Positions 33,827 to 42,894 of a stretch of DNA of 64,000 nt are shown here, in pieces (the first letter of the stretch is position 1; each line of letters starts with the position of its first letter). Below the pieces are notes generated by a model. It had not been told where the DNA came from, did not search any database, and saw nothing but the letters and a program-made list of their open reading frames with translations. Location of the stretch: assembly GCF_028823535.1 (NCBI RefSeq), contig NZ_JAQIYM010000090.1:868001-932000 (forward strand). Direction: 5' to 3'. The translations under genes and the position numbers were made by a program. The DNA is from Pseudomonas serbica (GTDB lineage: Bacteria; Pseudomonadota; Gammaproteobacteria; Pseudomonadales; Pseudomonadaceae).

Positions 33827-34612
33827 ATGACCTACATCACGCCGAAAAATCTGGTGCACATCAACGACCGTCTGGCCTCGCTTGAGCTTTATCGAGAAGT
33901 GGCGATGGCCTCTTCGGGTGATGAAAGCATCCGGGCGTCGATCCTGGCTAAAATCCAGATGGAAGAGGACGCGATCCGCGCCTCGTATTTCGAAAGGGTT
34001 GAGCCAAACGGCAGCACCCGAGTACGCCATCCGACCATTGCCGTGATTGAAGTGCGCCACGACATTCTGACAGAACCGCGCCGGCTGTTCGCCAACAAGA
34101 TCAACTCGCTGGTGACCTACACCCTGGCGGTGTCCCAGGCTGATGCAGTGATCGACCTCGATGGCGTCATCCGCTATGAGCCCTATGCCGAGGTTGGCCG
34201 TTTTACGGTGAGTGAGCAGTCCTTCAACAGCTTGCTGGCCAGCACCGGTGGTCAATCGCAGCCGATGAACATCGAATCACTGCAAGGATGGCTGATCGAG
34301 GCGGCGATCCCAGACTTTTTTGAGGCTTCTGCGCGTACCCTCGGTGACCAAGTAGACCGCGAGATCGAAGCCAGGAATCGCACACTCGTTGGCCTGATTG
34401 AATCCTTGCAAGAGCGGCAAACCAAGGGCGGGAAGCTGCCGGCCTCAGAGATCGAGAAGCTCAGTCGTATTCTCGACTTTCCCTCGACCTTCGTCTCCAA
34501 CCTCTGTCATAGCGTAGGCGCGATTGCTGAGTACGCTGAGACGGTGACCAGTGCACAACGCCTTGAGATCGAGGCACTCATTCGCGCTCACCAATTGCAG
34601 GAGGTTAAATAA
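33827..34612 (+). CDS. Hypothetical protein, 261 residues
   Basis: ATG 33827 preferred (GGGAG eight bases upstream) over ATG 33809. Predicted mostly helical. A central V-I-D-L-D-G-V-I-R-Y-E-P segment and a C-terminal helix pair rich in E and R are the only visible landmarks. Stop and the next start overlap (TAATG), so the pair is a coupled operon under the palindromic promoter at 33775. Family not recognised. Confidence 0.6.
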   Translation: MTYITPKNLVHINDRLASLELYREVAMASSGDESIRASILAKIQMEEDAIRASYFERVEPNGSTRVRHPTIAVIEVRHDILTEPRRLFANKINSLVTYTLAVSQADAVIDLDGVIRYEPYAEVGRFTVSEQSFNSLLASTGGQSQPMNIESLQGWLIEAAIPDFFEASARTLGDQVDREIEARNRTLVGLIESLQERQTKGGKLPASEIEKLSRILDFPSTFVSNLCHSVGAIAEYAETVTSAQRLEIEALIRAHQLQEVK

Positions 34613-35562
34613 TGCGCCACTCATCGTACGTCACTCGTAGACAACTGGGGCTCACGGATGAAGAAGTCGCCTTTCTGCAGCCGCAGGCGCAGGCTATGTT
34701 TGCGTCGTTTGCCAAGGCATCCAAATACGATCCTGAGAAAAAACAAGCATTCACCAGTTTCTTGGATGAGGCTCAGGTCGTCAGGCTGCTTCAGAGCGAT
34801 CCGAGGAACGCGGTGAAGATCAAAGTGCTCCAGGGGCTTGCTCATCCATCGGCCAGCGCCGAGGGGAAAACCCGTACGCTGGAAACCGTGCTGGATAAAA
34901 AGACCGGCCTAGGGCTCAAACACAGTTCTTTCGGCGGTATCAAAGTTGGTTCACCCTCCGGCGCAGATGCTTTATTGGTCGGCTCTGCGAGCCTGGGTCA
35001 CCACTGCAAATCCATTGGATTTACTTCTGGTCAAATTACCATTGATGTCGATTCGGAACCTTTCATGTCGGGTGGGAACATCAGCCTGATCGAGTTGATC
35101 ATGTCGGTTGAGCAGTACTGCATGTTTATCCGTGGCAACAAAGGCATTTTCACGCCGTGCGGCATGTCCAGGACAGGTCAATGGGCGGATGACGCACCAC
35201 AATTGACCCACGCAAAGTCCAATCAACGTGATCTGGCACAAGATATCAAGCAGGCAGCGAAGCCAATGAGCACCAAGCTAGCGGCTCTGGTTCAGCTGGT
35301 TAAGCAGGGGGCGTCGAAAAAGTCCGAGTACGCCGAGCTGGTCACTGCAGCTGAGCAGGCCCACAGCTTTTACCGGGAGGTTGCTGGTGAGATCGCTGCC
35401 ATCGTAAAGGCTGCCGGGATGAAAGAGGGGCAGGTTGCCCAGCAGCAGTTCGAAGCGGATCTAAATGAGCGCCTCGGACAACTGAAGCTGGGCAGTCCTC
35501 TTCATGCGATTCTGCGCAGCCTGGGCCACGATACAAGCCCGAATGACGATCAGAGTGAGTGA
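34612..35562 (+). CDS. Hypothetical protein, 316 residues
   Basis: ATG 34612 overlaps the preceding TAA. The N-terminal 100 residues are helical. The centre has a glycine-rich strand region (L-K-H-S-S-F-G-G-I-K-V-G-S-P-S-G, then L-G-H-H-C-K-S-I-G-F-T-S-G) and P-C-G-M-S-R-T-G-Q-W; the C-terminus is again helical and acidic. No catalytic motif is recognised. It acts with 33827-34612 by context. Confidence 0.6.
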   Translation: MRHSSYVTRRQLGLTDEEVAFLQPQAQAMFASFAKASKYDPEKKQAFTSFLDEAQVVRLLQSDPRNAVKIKVLQGLAHPSASAEGKTRTLETVLDKKTGLGLKHSSFGGIKVGSPSGADALLVGSASLGHHCKSIGFTSGQITIDVDSEPFMSGGNISLIELIMSVEQYCMFIRGNKGIFTPCGMSRTGQWADDAPQLTHAKSNQRDLAQDIKQAAKPMSTKLAALVQLVKQGASKKSEYAELVTAAEQAHSFYREVAGEIAAIVKAAGMKEGQVAQQQFEADLNERLGQLKLGSPLHAILRSLGHDTSPNDDQSE

Positions 35563-35665
35563 CGAGTAGCGGGGCACTTCGTCGCCCGTTCTGGTGGCTC
35601 ACAGGGCCTGTCAGAAATCCAGGGGCGACCCCGGCCTTTTTGTTCCCAACCGATGGTGGAATCAT

Positions 35666-35926
35666 ATGCAGTTCAATCGCCCGAATCTGATTTACCGCAA
35701 TGGGCTGCTGGCTGAGCAGCATCGCCATCGGGTTAGCTTTTCTTCCTCGCGTTACAAACGCTCTTGGACGGTAAGCCGCGTGGTTGAGCTTACTGATGCT
35801 GAGGTCGATCAGTATCCTCAGCATTGTGTCCGGGCCGATGATACGGGTGCGAGGGTCGTGTACAGTTGCACCGAACGGCTGGGTTTTGAGCTAAACAAGC
35901 GCCAGGCCCTCGCGTTGCTCGGGTAG
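35666..35926 (+). CDS. Hypothetical protein, 86 residues
   Basis: ATG 35666 (M-Q-F-N-R-P-N-L-I-Y-R-N-G) with a weak GGA site. Basic, Arg/His/Ser-rich first half (A-E-Q-H-R-H-R-V-S-F-S-S-S-R-Y-K-R) and an acidic second half. Function unknown. Confidence 0.5.
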   Translation: MQFNRPNLIYRNGLLAEQHRHRVSFSSSRYKRSWTVSRVVELTDAEVDQYPQHCVRADDTGARVVYSCTERLGFELNKRQALALLG

Positions 35927-35986
35927 TGGGCGATCTTCCCCCAGCTGCCCGGCACCTCTACCCTGCGCCATCATCTGGAGTGCGAC

Positions 35987-36277
35987 ATGTCTCGCCTGCA
36001 ATTCATCGACAAAGATAAGGCCGCAAACTTCAACAACGGCATTGAGTACTTCGCCGTCGGCTTGATTGTGAGTTGTCACATGGAGAACGGAGTTCCCAAT
36101 CCTTCCGGAAAGGACTACGCCGTCGAGTACATCGATCCGTTTGGAGATTATCAGTACTGCTGGCGGGGGCGTGATGACATCGAGACCAGCCCGATCAGCG
36201 ACAAAGATTTCGATTATTTGAGGACGTGCTACGCATTACTCCAGAGTCCTGGCGACAAGCCAAGCCTGGAGGAGTAG
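35987..36277 (+). CDS. Hypothetical protein, 96 residues
   Basis: ATG 35987 with GGAG six bases upstream. Small protein with an aromatic middle (V-E-Y-I-D-P-F-G-D-Y-Q-Y-C-W-R-G) that may be a beta sheet. Not recognised. Precedes the hairpin at 36313. Confidence 0.6.
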   Translation: MSRLQFIDKDKAANFNNGIEYFAVGLIVSCHMENGVPNPSGKDYAVEYIDPFGDYQYCWRGRDDIETSPISDKDFDYLRTCYALLQSPGDKPSLEE

Positions 36278-36312
36278 GGCGTAGGAGTTTTGACGGTGCG
36301 GATAAAGATGCG

Positions 36313-36350
36313 GCCTGCGGCGGGGTGACTTGCCGCAGGCTGCTTTCTTT
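36313..36350. terminator. Hairpin between convergent genes
   Basis: GCCTGCGGC / GCCGCAGGC stem followed by TGCTTTCTTTT. It separates the plus-strand small genes from the minus-strand chemoreceptor. Confidence 0.75.
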
Positions 36351-36356
36351 TGAGGG

Positions 36357-38495
36357 TTAAACGCGGAATTGATCCATCAATTTCATCTGGCTCGTGGTCA
36401 GCGTGTTGATCTTGCTGCTGATCTGCGCCGACTCGGTGGCCTGACCGGTCAGGGTCTCGGTTACGGTGCGGATGGCCGACACGTTGCGGTTGAGCTCTTC
36501 AGCCACTGCACTTTGTTCCTCAGCGGCGCTGGCGATTTGCAGGTTCATGTCGCTGATGACAGTCACCGCGTCACTGATCTTGGTCAAGGCCTGCACTGCT
36601 TGCTGGATCTGGCCGGCGTTACTGTGCGCCTGGGTCTGGCTCGAGTGCATGGTCGCCACCACGCCCCGTGTGCTGCTCTGGATCCGCTCAATCACCAGGC
36701 GAATTTCTTCCACTGAATCCTGTGTGCGTTTGGCCAGGCTGCGCACTTCATCGGCAACAACCGCAAATCCACGACCGCTTTCGCCGGCGCGGGCGGCCTC
36801 AATGGCTGCGTTGAGCGCCAGCAAGTTGGTTTGTTCGGCAATGCTACGGATCACCTCAAGCACCGAGCCGATCTGCTCACTGTTTACCGCTAGGGCTTCA
36901 ACCTCGACCACAGCCTTACTGACTTCGTCGGCCAGCTGGTTGATGTCGCGGGTGCTGCGCTCGATGATCTGCATACCGTCGCGGGCAGATTGGTTGGCGC
37001 CCTTGGCGGCGGTGGCGGCGTTCGAAGCACTGTTGGCGACGTCGTGGGCAGTGGCGCTCATTTCGTTGGACGCGGTAGCGACCTGGTCGATTTCACGGAA
37101 TTGCACCTGCATGCCTTCGCTTGTCCTGCGTGCAATTTCCGAAGACTGGTCGGCGGTGGTGCGGGAATCGGTGATGCTTTCTTTGATCTGCGCGATGGTG
37201 GGTTGGAGCTTGTCCAGGAAGCGGTTAAACCAGCTCACCAGTTCGCCCAGTTCATCCTTTTTGCTGTAGGTCAGGCGCTGTGTCAGGTCGCCGTCCCCAC
37301 TGGCAATCGCCTTGAGCATCTGCGCCACACTGTTGATCGGACGGGTTACGCCCGAGGCGGTCAGCCAGATCAGCAGCAGACCAAAAACACCGGCAATCAC
37401 CGCGACCAACAGTGTTTTGATCATGCCGCTCTGCTGGGCGTCGTCGAGCATGGTTTGCAGTTTCACCGAGTCTGCCAGCAGCACTTGCTTGGGCAGGTCG
37501 ACTACCACGGCCCAGGCCCTGGCGTCGGCAATCGGGCTAACTGGGAAGATTGCTCGGATCAGATCGCCCTGGTGAAGCACTTTTGGGGCGCCGCCACCTA
37601 CCAGTTCAAGGATGTCCTTGCCGTCGGTGCCCAAGGCATCGCCGATGCTCTTGCCGACTTTGCTGGCGTCGTTACTGTAAGCCGCCAGTACACCGGTACC
37701 AGAGACGATCAGCATGTGGCCGGCGTTGTCGAACAGCTTCTTCTGAGAGTCGACCGCCGCTGCTTGCAGGGTGTCGAGGGCGATGTCGATACCGACTACG
37801 CCAATGGATTTTCCATCAACCAGTAACGGCATGGAAATGGTGGTCATCAGAACCTCTTTGCCGCCGACCGTATCGGAGTACGGGTCGAGCAAGCAGATAC
37901 GCTTGTTATCGCGAGGGCAGGTGTACCAGATGTTGTAGGGCGTGCCGCTGAGGTTCAGGGTGGTTTTGGTCATGTCGCTTTCGACCATTACCGTGTTCTG
38001 GCCTACGCCCCCAGCACGACTCCAGTAAGTGGCGAAACGCCCGGCTTCGTTGGATTGACGGGCTGCGTCATCGACGAATTCGCTGTCCTTGCCGTCCAGG
38101 CCGTTAGGCTCGAATGCCAGCCAGATCCCCAGCACCTTGCTGTTGCGCTCAAAGGCGGTTTTCAGGATCTTGTTCAGATCTTCACGCAGTGCGCCAGGCT
38201 CAAGCGAGTGGCTGGCGGCCATTTCGCGCATGTCTTTGACCTGGTCAGCCAGGCCGGTGACGGTTGCCGTGGTTCCAGCAAACGCTTTCTGCAAACGCAT
38301 CGCTTGCTCGGCGGACTTGGCCTGGAGCAGGTTCTCCAAGCTGCTTGTGAGCATTTTGGTGCTGGAGTGACTGACCAGTTCATTGCTCTGGTGAGTCTGG
38401 TAGATATTCATTCCGACTATCGAGGCAACAACACCTAACAGGCACAGGCCGGACAGCAGGACGATTTTAAGACGAATAGACAATGAGTCGAACAT
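36357..38495 (-). CDS. Methyl-accepting chemotaxis protein with dCache-type sensor
   Basis: 712 residues from ATG 38495. TM1 is at residues 11-33, a large periplasmic ligand-binding region at about 35-355 looks like a double Cache domain (W-L-A-F-E-P-N-G-L-D-G, Y-S-D-T-V-G-G, G-V-V-G-I-D-I), TM2 is at about 358-380, then a HAMP linker, and a signalling domain whose tip (E-Q-T-N-L-L-A-L-N-A-A-I-E-A-A-R) is fully conserved at about 555-570. No CheR-binding pentapeptide ends the protein. It senses a small molecule and signals through host or plasmid CheW/CheA. Stand-alone gene on the minus strand. Mobile-element MCPs suggest the plasmid rewires host taxis. Confidence 0.93.
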   Translation of the reverse strand: MFDSLSIRLKIVLLSGLCLLGVVASIVGMNIYQTHQSNELVSHSSTKMLTSSLENLLQAKSAEQAMRLQKAFAGTTATVTGLADQVKDMREMAASHSLEPGALREDLNKILKTAFERNSKVLGIWLAFEPNGLDGKDSEFVDDAARQSNEAGRFATYWSRAGGVGQNTVMVESDMTKTTLNLSGTPYNIWYTCPRDNKRICLLDPYSDTVGGKEVLMTTISMPLLVDGKSIGVVGIDIALDTLQAAAVDSQKKLFDNAGHMLIVSGTGVLAAYSNDASKVGKSIGDALGTDGKDILELVGGGAPKVLHQGDLIRAIFPVSPIADARAWAVVVDLPKQVLLADSVKLQTMLDDAQQSGMIKTLLVAVIAGVFGLLLIWLTASGVTRPINSVAQMLKAIASGDGDLTQRLTYSKKDELGELVSWFNRFLDKLQPTIAQIKESITDSRTTADQSSEIARRTSEGMQVQFREIDQVATASNEMSATAHDVANSASNAATAAKGANQSARDGMQIIERSTRDINQLADEVSKAVVEVEALAVNSEQIGSVLEVIRSIAEQTNLLALNAAIEAARAGESGRGFAVVADEVRSLAKRTQDSVEEIRLVIERIQSSTRGVVATMHSSQTQAHSNAGQIQQAVQALTKISDAVTVISDMNLQIASAAEEQSAVAEELNRNVSAIRTVTETLTGQATESAQISSKINTLTTSQMKLMDQFRV

Positions 38496-38738
38496 AAACG
38501 AGCTCGCGAATGGATGAAGTTTTGGGCGCGAGCTATTGCGGCTCGTTACGCTAAATCCATTTAGGCCCATCCAATGCACATCGGCGTGGAAATGAGGTTA
38601 CAAGAGGGCTCGCCGACGAACGGTAGGAGTAAATTGTTTGCGAGATATAATTCTGTCGAGACGCGGCTCGTCCCTAGACTGAAATGCCATGGGGATCTAC
38701 CTTATTGGGAGACTTCGACAGTTTACCGGGTGGCGACA

Positions 38739-38984
38739 ATGGACGAACGAATCAATGAATGGGCCAGGCAACAAGCCATCGAGCAGAACAAAGGAACCGT
38801 TTTCTGCGATTTGATGCTGAAAGCGGAGGAGGCCGTGGCCCTTGAGCGCTTGGTGATCGAACTTCGCGATAGCGGGCTGCACGAGGCTCTTGGGGGTGTT
38901 TTTGCCCAGATCCTCGAAGAGATCGAGCGAGACCGCGAGATTGAAGCCAATGGCGGCTCCCCCTGGACGAAGAAAAAGTCGTAA
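38739..38984 (+). CDS. Small hypothetical protein, 81 residues
   Basis: ATG 38739 (M-D-E-R-I-N-E-W-A-R-Q-Q-A) chosen over further upstream starts because a GGGTGG site precedes it and the upstream residues are not protein-like. Helical, acidic. Divergent from the chemoreceptor. Not recognised. Confidence 0.55.
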   Translation: MDERINEWARQQAIEQNKGTVFCDLMLKAEEAVALERLVIELRDSGLHEALGGVFAQILEEIERDREIEANGGSPWTKKKS

Positions 38985-39021
38985 CCAGCGGCGTCACACC
39001 GCTGGCAGCAAGCTACAGCAC

Positions 39022-39534
39022 TCAGTGCTTGGCTTCTTCTTTAACCTTGTTGAAGGTGGCGATCACAACGGTGCCGTCCGACAGTTTGATCTTGGATGGA
39101 GCGCCCCACTTGTAGGTGTCGACCAGGCTCAGGCCGGCATTGTGCAGCTCGCCCACAGGGAGTTTGCAATCCGGGGATACAGTTGCCCATGTCAGGTCTT
39201 TGGACGATTGCTTGTCGAAGGACAGGTACGCCCTCACGCCGTCCTTGGTGACCTCCATCGGCAGGGCCATGGTGTTCAGCGCGGTGCCGGTATCAACACT
39301 GAAGGTTGTCTCCGACGGGTAATCTGGATTGGTGGATTTGAAGTTGCAGGTCGTTGCAAATTTGTCAGAGGTTTTGAAGGTGCCCATGATCGCATTCGGC
39401 TGACCCACCTGGATGGTGGATGAGGCCACGCCAGGACTGTTCTCCTCACTGATGGAGAGCTCGATCCATTTTTCGTCAGCCTGGACAGTGTTTGCGCACA
39501 ACGCCACGGCAATGAGCATCAGCAGTTTTTTCAA
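39022..39534 (-). CDS. Secreted periplasmic protein (TTG start)
   Basis: 170 residues from TTG 39534 with GGAG about eight bases upstream; an upstream ATG would put a stretch in front of the signal peptide. Signal peptide: K-K-L-L-M-L-I-A-V-A-L-C-A-N-T-V-Q-A followed by D-E-K. The mature protein is predicted mostly beta with two cysteines (T-T-C-N-F, D-C-K-L-P) likely forming a disulfide. No family recognised. Confidence 0.65.
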   Translation of the reverse strand: MKKLLMLIAVALCANTVQADEKWIELSISEENSPGVASSTIQVGQPNAIMGTFKTSDKFATTCNFKSTNPDYPSETTFSVDTGTALNTMALPMEVTKDGVRAYLSFDKQSSKDLTWATVSPDCKLPVGELHNAGLSLVDTYKWGAPSKIKLSDGTVVIATFNKVKEEAKH

Positions 39535-39580
39535 GATACAGCTCCGGTAGTGAAGGGCACATCGCACCCGTTACGCACAA

Positions 39581-39599
39581 AGCCCGCACAGGGCGGGCT
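39581..39599. terminator. Hairpin without strong T-run
   Basis: AGCCCGC / GCGGGCT stem with a five-base loop between 39534 and the minus-strand gene ending at 39634. It would end the 41566-39634 minus transcript. Confidence 0.55.
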
Positions 39600-39633
39600 A
39601 TGTAGAGACAATTCATGGGAATCGTTGAAACGA

Positions 39634-40377
39634 TTATGCCGCACTGTCCTGTCGTGATAAAGCCTGGGCTGACTCAACCCTGCGAAAGGACACCACCCAT
39701 ACCCATGGATTCGCATCCCAGCCGTCTGGCCAGGTATCAGGCGCCTTTTGGAACGTCTTGCCTCGGTTGTGTCGCCAAAGCGTTTGAAAGGACTCACGAG
39801 GCGAACCGCAACAGAATGTGCCATCGCCGCTCAGGTGATAGTCGCGCCAAAACTGGTGTGCGTCTGCATCGTCCGGACGAACTTTCGGTACCGGAATAAT
39901 CCCTTCAGCAATGCACTGCTCATCGGTGATGTCCTGCAGGCGCTCGATTCGAACCGACGTGATCTCCAGCAGAAGCCGGCTTTTCCAGCGCTGCATGCGG
40001 ATGCTCGGGCGCGTTTGCTTGGAATAGTCCCACGGGGCGACGGTGCCGTCCGGGTTGAGCACGGGCGACTTGTCTGCCACGTATCGAGCCACTCTTGGGC
40101 CCATGATTTCGTCGTAGTTGACCTCCGTCGCTTCCTTGACCCACAGCAGGTCACCGGGCAGGCCGAAAGGGCACAAGTCGGCCAGGTACTGCTCGTCGTT
40201 GGGGTGCACGGCACCACTTTCTGGCAGACCTAGGGATTCACCGATTTGAACGGCGCCCTTAATGAGCGACAGGGAGCGCGAGTTGACGATCTGGCGGGTC
40301 ACGGTCTTGGTGCCGTCCAGAACGCTGCGCACCATGTGGGCGCCGAACTGGATTGATTTCTCTTGAACGGTGGTCAT
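39634..40377 (-). CDS. ASCH-domain protein of phage type
   Basis: 247 residues, ATG 40377 with AAGGAG six bases upstream. It matches the phage/prophage 'morphogenetic' ASCH family: H-M-V-R-S-V-L-D-G-T-K-T-V-T-R-Q-I near residue 14, P-G-D-L-L-W-V-K-E near residue 74, I-T-S-V-R-I-E-R-L-Q-D-I-T near residue 138, A-E-G-I, and N-P-W-V-W-V-V-S-F near the end. ASCH folds bind RNA or modified nucleosides; the specific ligand is unknown. Probably cotranscribed with 40399-41244 (21-base gap). Confidence 0.85.
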   Translation of the reverse strand: MTTVQEKSIQFGAHMVRSVLDGTKTVTRQIVNSRSLSLIKGAVQIGESLGLPESGAVHPNDEQYLADLCPFGLPGDLLWVKEATEVNYDEIMGPRVARYVADKSPVLNPDGTVAPWDYSKQTRPSIRMQRWKSRLLLEITSVRIERLQDITDEQCIAEGIIPVPKVRPDDADAHQFWRDYHLSGDGTFCCGSPRESFQTLWRHNRGKTFQKAPDTWPDGWDANPWVWVVSFRRVESAQALSRQDSAA

Positions 40378-40398
40378 GAACGCTCCTTCGTGGGTTAA

Positions 40399-41244
40399 TT
40401 ATTCAGCAGGTAGCATTGGCACCTGGGCGGGGGTCGATGGCGCACTCAGCAGAGACGGCCCACGGCCTTCAATGGCCGCGATCACGTTGGCCTCATCGCC
40501 GAAGAATCCCTTGAACCGCCGCCCGATTTCGCACATCGCCATCATGCTCTCGTAAAAGAACTTGGCGGCCTCCGGGCTATACGGCATTTGTTTGAGGTAT
40601 TCAGGGGATCTTGGCGTGGCCAGGCCGCACAGGCCGGACAGCTTGTTCAGCCATTCATCTTCTGGGTTTCTCCCTTCGGCGTGGAGAACACGCTCCCAGG
40701 TGACGGTAACCCCGCTGCTACGGGTATGGGTTTTTCGCCTGAATATGTTGGCATAAACGCCCACGGAAAAGTGCTTGATCGTATCGGTAGCACTGATGCA
40801 GCCACCATCTTTACGCTTGTGGTCGGCCCATTCACCGCCTGTGTGATCATCCTTGCGCCGCACAGCATCAGGCATTGAGCCGTTTGCGGCCATGGTGCCG
40901 TCAGGGTTGAGCCAGTAGTTGACCTCGGCGAACCAGTCGTAGCAGATGATCAGATCTACGGTGACCACCGCTTTGTGGTGCTGCTCGTGAGCGTTATTAA
41001 CAAAACTGAGCAACTCGGCCTTGGACGGCGCGTAGGCCCGGAAGTTGACCTTCAATTTGTCAGTTTTGAATTTCTTGCCGAAGGTATTCTGCGCCTTGGC
41101 AATGACGTCCAACGCCGGTATCAGGTAGTCGGGCACCGTGCAGCTGAATTCACCATCAGTGCTGACATGAATTTCACTGTCGAAATGATGCCGCTGCTTG
41201 TCTTCGGTGGTCACGGCGAAGATGTGGTTCGTTAATTTCGGCAT
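40399..41244 (-). CDS. Hypothetical protein, 281 residues
   Basis: ATG 41244 (M-P-K-L-T-N-H-I-F-A-V-T) has an AAAGGA site; the longer frame to 41340 lacks one. Strand-rich N-terminal half, then a tryptophan-containing loop region (C-Y-D-W-F-A-E-V-N-Y-W-L-N-P-D-G) and a helical C-terminal third. No catalytic motif recognised. Middle gene of a minus-strand group ending in the ASCH protein. Confidence 0.65.
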   Translation of the reverse strand: MPKLTNHIFAVTTEDKQRHHFDSEIHVSTDGEFSCTVPDYLIPALDVIAKAQNTFGKKFKTDKLKVNFRAYAPSKAELLSFVNNAHEQHHKAVVTVDLIICYDWFAEVNYWLNPDGTMAANGSMPDAVRRKDDHTGGEWADHKRKDGGCISATDTIKHFSVGVYANIFRRKTHTRSSGVTVTWERVLHAEGRNPEDEWLNKLSGLCGLATPRSPEYLKQMPYSPEAAKFFYESMMAMCEIGRRFKGFFGDEANVIAAIEGRGPSLLSAPSTPAQVPMLPAE

Positions 41245-41305
41245 GGTGCAGTCCTTTCGCAATTTAAAGTATTTGTTTGTCCGCCTGGTCGCCTTTATGG
41301 CTGCC

Positions 41306-41566
41306 TCAGGACTTGGACAGTCCCGCCTTGTGAAGATCAAAGGCTTCTGGGTAGGTCAACAGTCCGGCGCGGTCGATAGGGGTGCCGCATTCCGGGCAAA
41401 AAGTGAATTCGGTGATAAAACCAGGGTGATTGATCTGGTCTCGCTGGCCTCGAATGTTGAAGTCGAAAACCTTCTCCACAAATTGGGCCAGCTTTTTGTT
41501 CCAATCCTTGGCGTGCACCACCGTAGGTGGGATGTAACCGACCGGATGGGTGCATTTTCGGGCCAT
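41306..41566 (-). CDS. Small zinc-ribbon-like protein
   Basis: 86 residues from ATG 41566. It has F-C-P-E-C-G-T-P-I near residue 57, the second half of a zinc ribbon; a lone cysteine at residue 5 (R-K-C-T-H-P) with its adjacent histidine could complete the site. Basic and soluble. First gene of the minus-strand group 41566-39634. Confidence 0.55.
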   Translation of the reverse strand: MARKCTHPVGYIPPTVVHAKDWNKKLAQFVEKVFDFNIRGQRDQINHPGFITEFTFCPECGTPIDRAGLLTYPEAFDLHKAGLSKS

Positions 41567-41644
41567 GGGCCTATTTCCTCATGTTTTGAAAAAAGGGCAG
41601 GCACTCAGGCCTGCCCTCGTCGATCTCGGTTCGTACTCCATGTT

Positions 41645-41670
41645 AGTTGCAGGTTGTACAACTTGCAACT
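41645..41670. promoter_or_regulatory. 26-bp operator palindrome upstream of the HigA-like gene
   Basis: An almost perfect palindrome (arms AGTTGCA..GTTGT / ACAAC..TGCAACT, one mismatched pair) centred on GTTGTACAAC, 31 bases before ATG 41701. Antitoxins of this family bind such sites to repress their own operon. It also lies upstream of the divergent gene at 41566. Confidence 0.65.
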
Positions 41671-41700
41671 ATAGTGACCGAAATTTAGGAAGGAATTGCC

Positions 41701-42045
41701 ATGAATTGTTCCCATCCGGGTTCGCTGCTGATTCGTCGTTACATGGGCCCGCTGGGTATTAAGGCCCAGGATCTGGCTGCTGCAATGGGGATTTCAAAAT
41801 CGCAGCTGAGCCGAGTGCTAGCCGGGAAGTGCGGGATCACCGCCGATGTCGCATTGCGTCTTGAATATGTGTTGGGAAGCGAAGCCAAAACCTGGATGAG
41901 TCTGCAGGCTGAGTTCGATCTGGCCAAGGCCAGCGAAGGGTTTGACACAAGTAAACTCACTCAGTGGCCGATTCGCTATGTGCTTGTGCAGGATGACGAC
42001 ATCCAGAAAGGATGTCAGGACAAACCGGAGAAAGATCATGAGTGA
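41701..42045 (+). CDS. HigA-like XRE-family antitoxin/repressor
   Basis: 114 residues. HTH: M-G-P-L-G-I-K-A-Q-D-L-A-A-A-M-G-I-S, then S-Q-L-S-R-V-L-A-G-K, then the HigA-family signature I-T-A-D-V-A-L-R-L-E-Y-V-L-G and W-M-S-L-Q-A-E-F-D-L. SD is AAGGA. HigA usually follows a higB RNase toxin, but no toxin-like gene precedes it (the upstream 130 bases hold the operator). It is therefore an orphan antitoxin or a repurposed regulator. Stop overlaps the next gene's start. Confidence 0.85.
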   Translation: MNCSHPGSLLIRRYMGPLGIKAQDLAAAMGISKSQLSRVLAGKCGITADVALRLEYVLGSEAKTWMSLQAEFDLAKASEGFDTSKLTQWPIRYVLVQDDDIQKGCQDKPEKDHE

Positions 42046-42217
42046 CCAACGAGAGTTCGATGTCTGGAAGTCCGACGACGGTCGCTGGAAGGCCACAGAG
42101 GCCGTTTCGCGCTTTGTTGACGATCATGACGCGCCTTACACCTTTTCGACGCATGTGCAACGCGTGGACGCGGTTTGCGCACGTGATGCGCTGAACACTG
42201 TCCGTAAAAATTACTGA
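42038..42217 (+). CDS. Small hypothetical protein, 59 residues
   Basis: ATG 42038 overlaps the HigA-like stop (8-base overlap). Sequence M-S-D-Q-R-E-F-D-V-W-K-S-D-D-G-R-W-K is aromatic and acidic with no match to known HigB toxins. It could be an unrelated cargo gene coupled to the regulator. Confidence 0.55.
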   Translation: MSDQREFDVWKSDDGRWKATEAVSRFVDDHDAPYTFSTHVQRVDAVCARDALNTVRKNY

Positions 42218-42249
42218 GCCAGGTGGCGGCGCAGATCAGGAGGATCCAA

Positions 42250-42882
42250 ATGGTTGGAACAGTCGAAGGTCAAGACGCAAAAGATGAAGCTGCAAGGTCT
42301 GTGGCTGACCTTTGCAGAAAATCGATGGACAAGGATATTTACTTGCAACTCGGCAATCACCAGTTCCTGTTCATTAAGGGAAAGGCTTACTCAGAAAAAG
42401 AGGGCCGTATCGTCCAGCTTCAAGCTTTGAACGAGGGTAGGGTGGATGTAGCCGGTGTGCCTCATTTCATTCTCTGGGCAAAGCCTGGTGAAGCGAACCC
42501 AATGTTCTATTCGTTTTGCCTATTGAAGGATGATGGATCAAGCGACACGCTGAATCTGCTCGTCCCTTATGCCACGGTGCGAAGGATGGTTGAGCGCAAA
42601 ACCCCGGCGTTCATTCCTGATGTCGTTGATGATTTGCTGGAGCGCCTCAATGACATGCACGAGGATGCATTCGCCATCAACGGCAAGGATTACTACATTG
42701 CCGGGGAGGAGTGGACGCAGAGCACACCAGGCTGCCGAGACCTTATCCTGATCCCTGTCGGCAGAACTGATGGCCGGAACGTGACCATGGCGGTGCCGGA
42801 AGCACTGATTGAGGAAATGATCAGTACGAAGCGAACGAGCATCTGCTTTGATCAGCCCGATGGTGCCACGTTGGAGCCTTAA
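42250..42882 (+). CDS. Hypothetical protein with internal two-fold repeat
   Basis: 210 residues, ATG 42250 behind AGGAGG. The two halves look like a duplicated module: D-I-Y-L-Q-L-G-N-H-Q-F-L-F-I-K-G with L-V-P-Y-A-T-V-R-R-M-V-E-R-K-T-P near residue 120, and A-F-A-I-N-G-K-D-Y-Y-I-A-G with A-V-P-E-A-L-I-E-E-M-I-S-T-K-R-T near the end. Function unknown. Terminator follows at 42895. Confidence 0.6.
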   Translation: MVGTVEGQDAKDEAARSVADLCRKSMDKDIYLQLGNHQFLFIKGKAYSEKEGRIVQLQALNEGRVDVAGVPHFILWAKPGEANPMFYSFCLLKDDGSSDTLNLLVPYATVRRMVERKTPAFIPDVVDDLLERLNDMHEDAFAINGKDYYIAGEEWTQSTPGCRDLILIPVGRTDGRNVTMAVPEALIEEMISTKRTSICFDQPDGATLEP

Positions 42883-42894
42883 TTCAGACCAAAG

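Noticed and set aside
36466..37826. Long plus-strand frames opposite the chemoreceptor
   Set aside because: The minus strand carries all MCP motifs in order.
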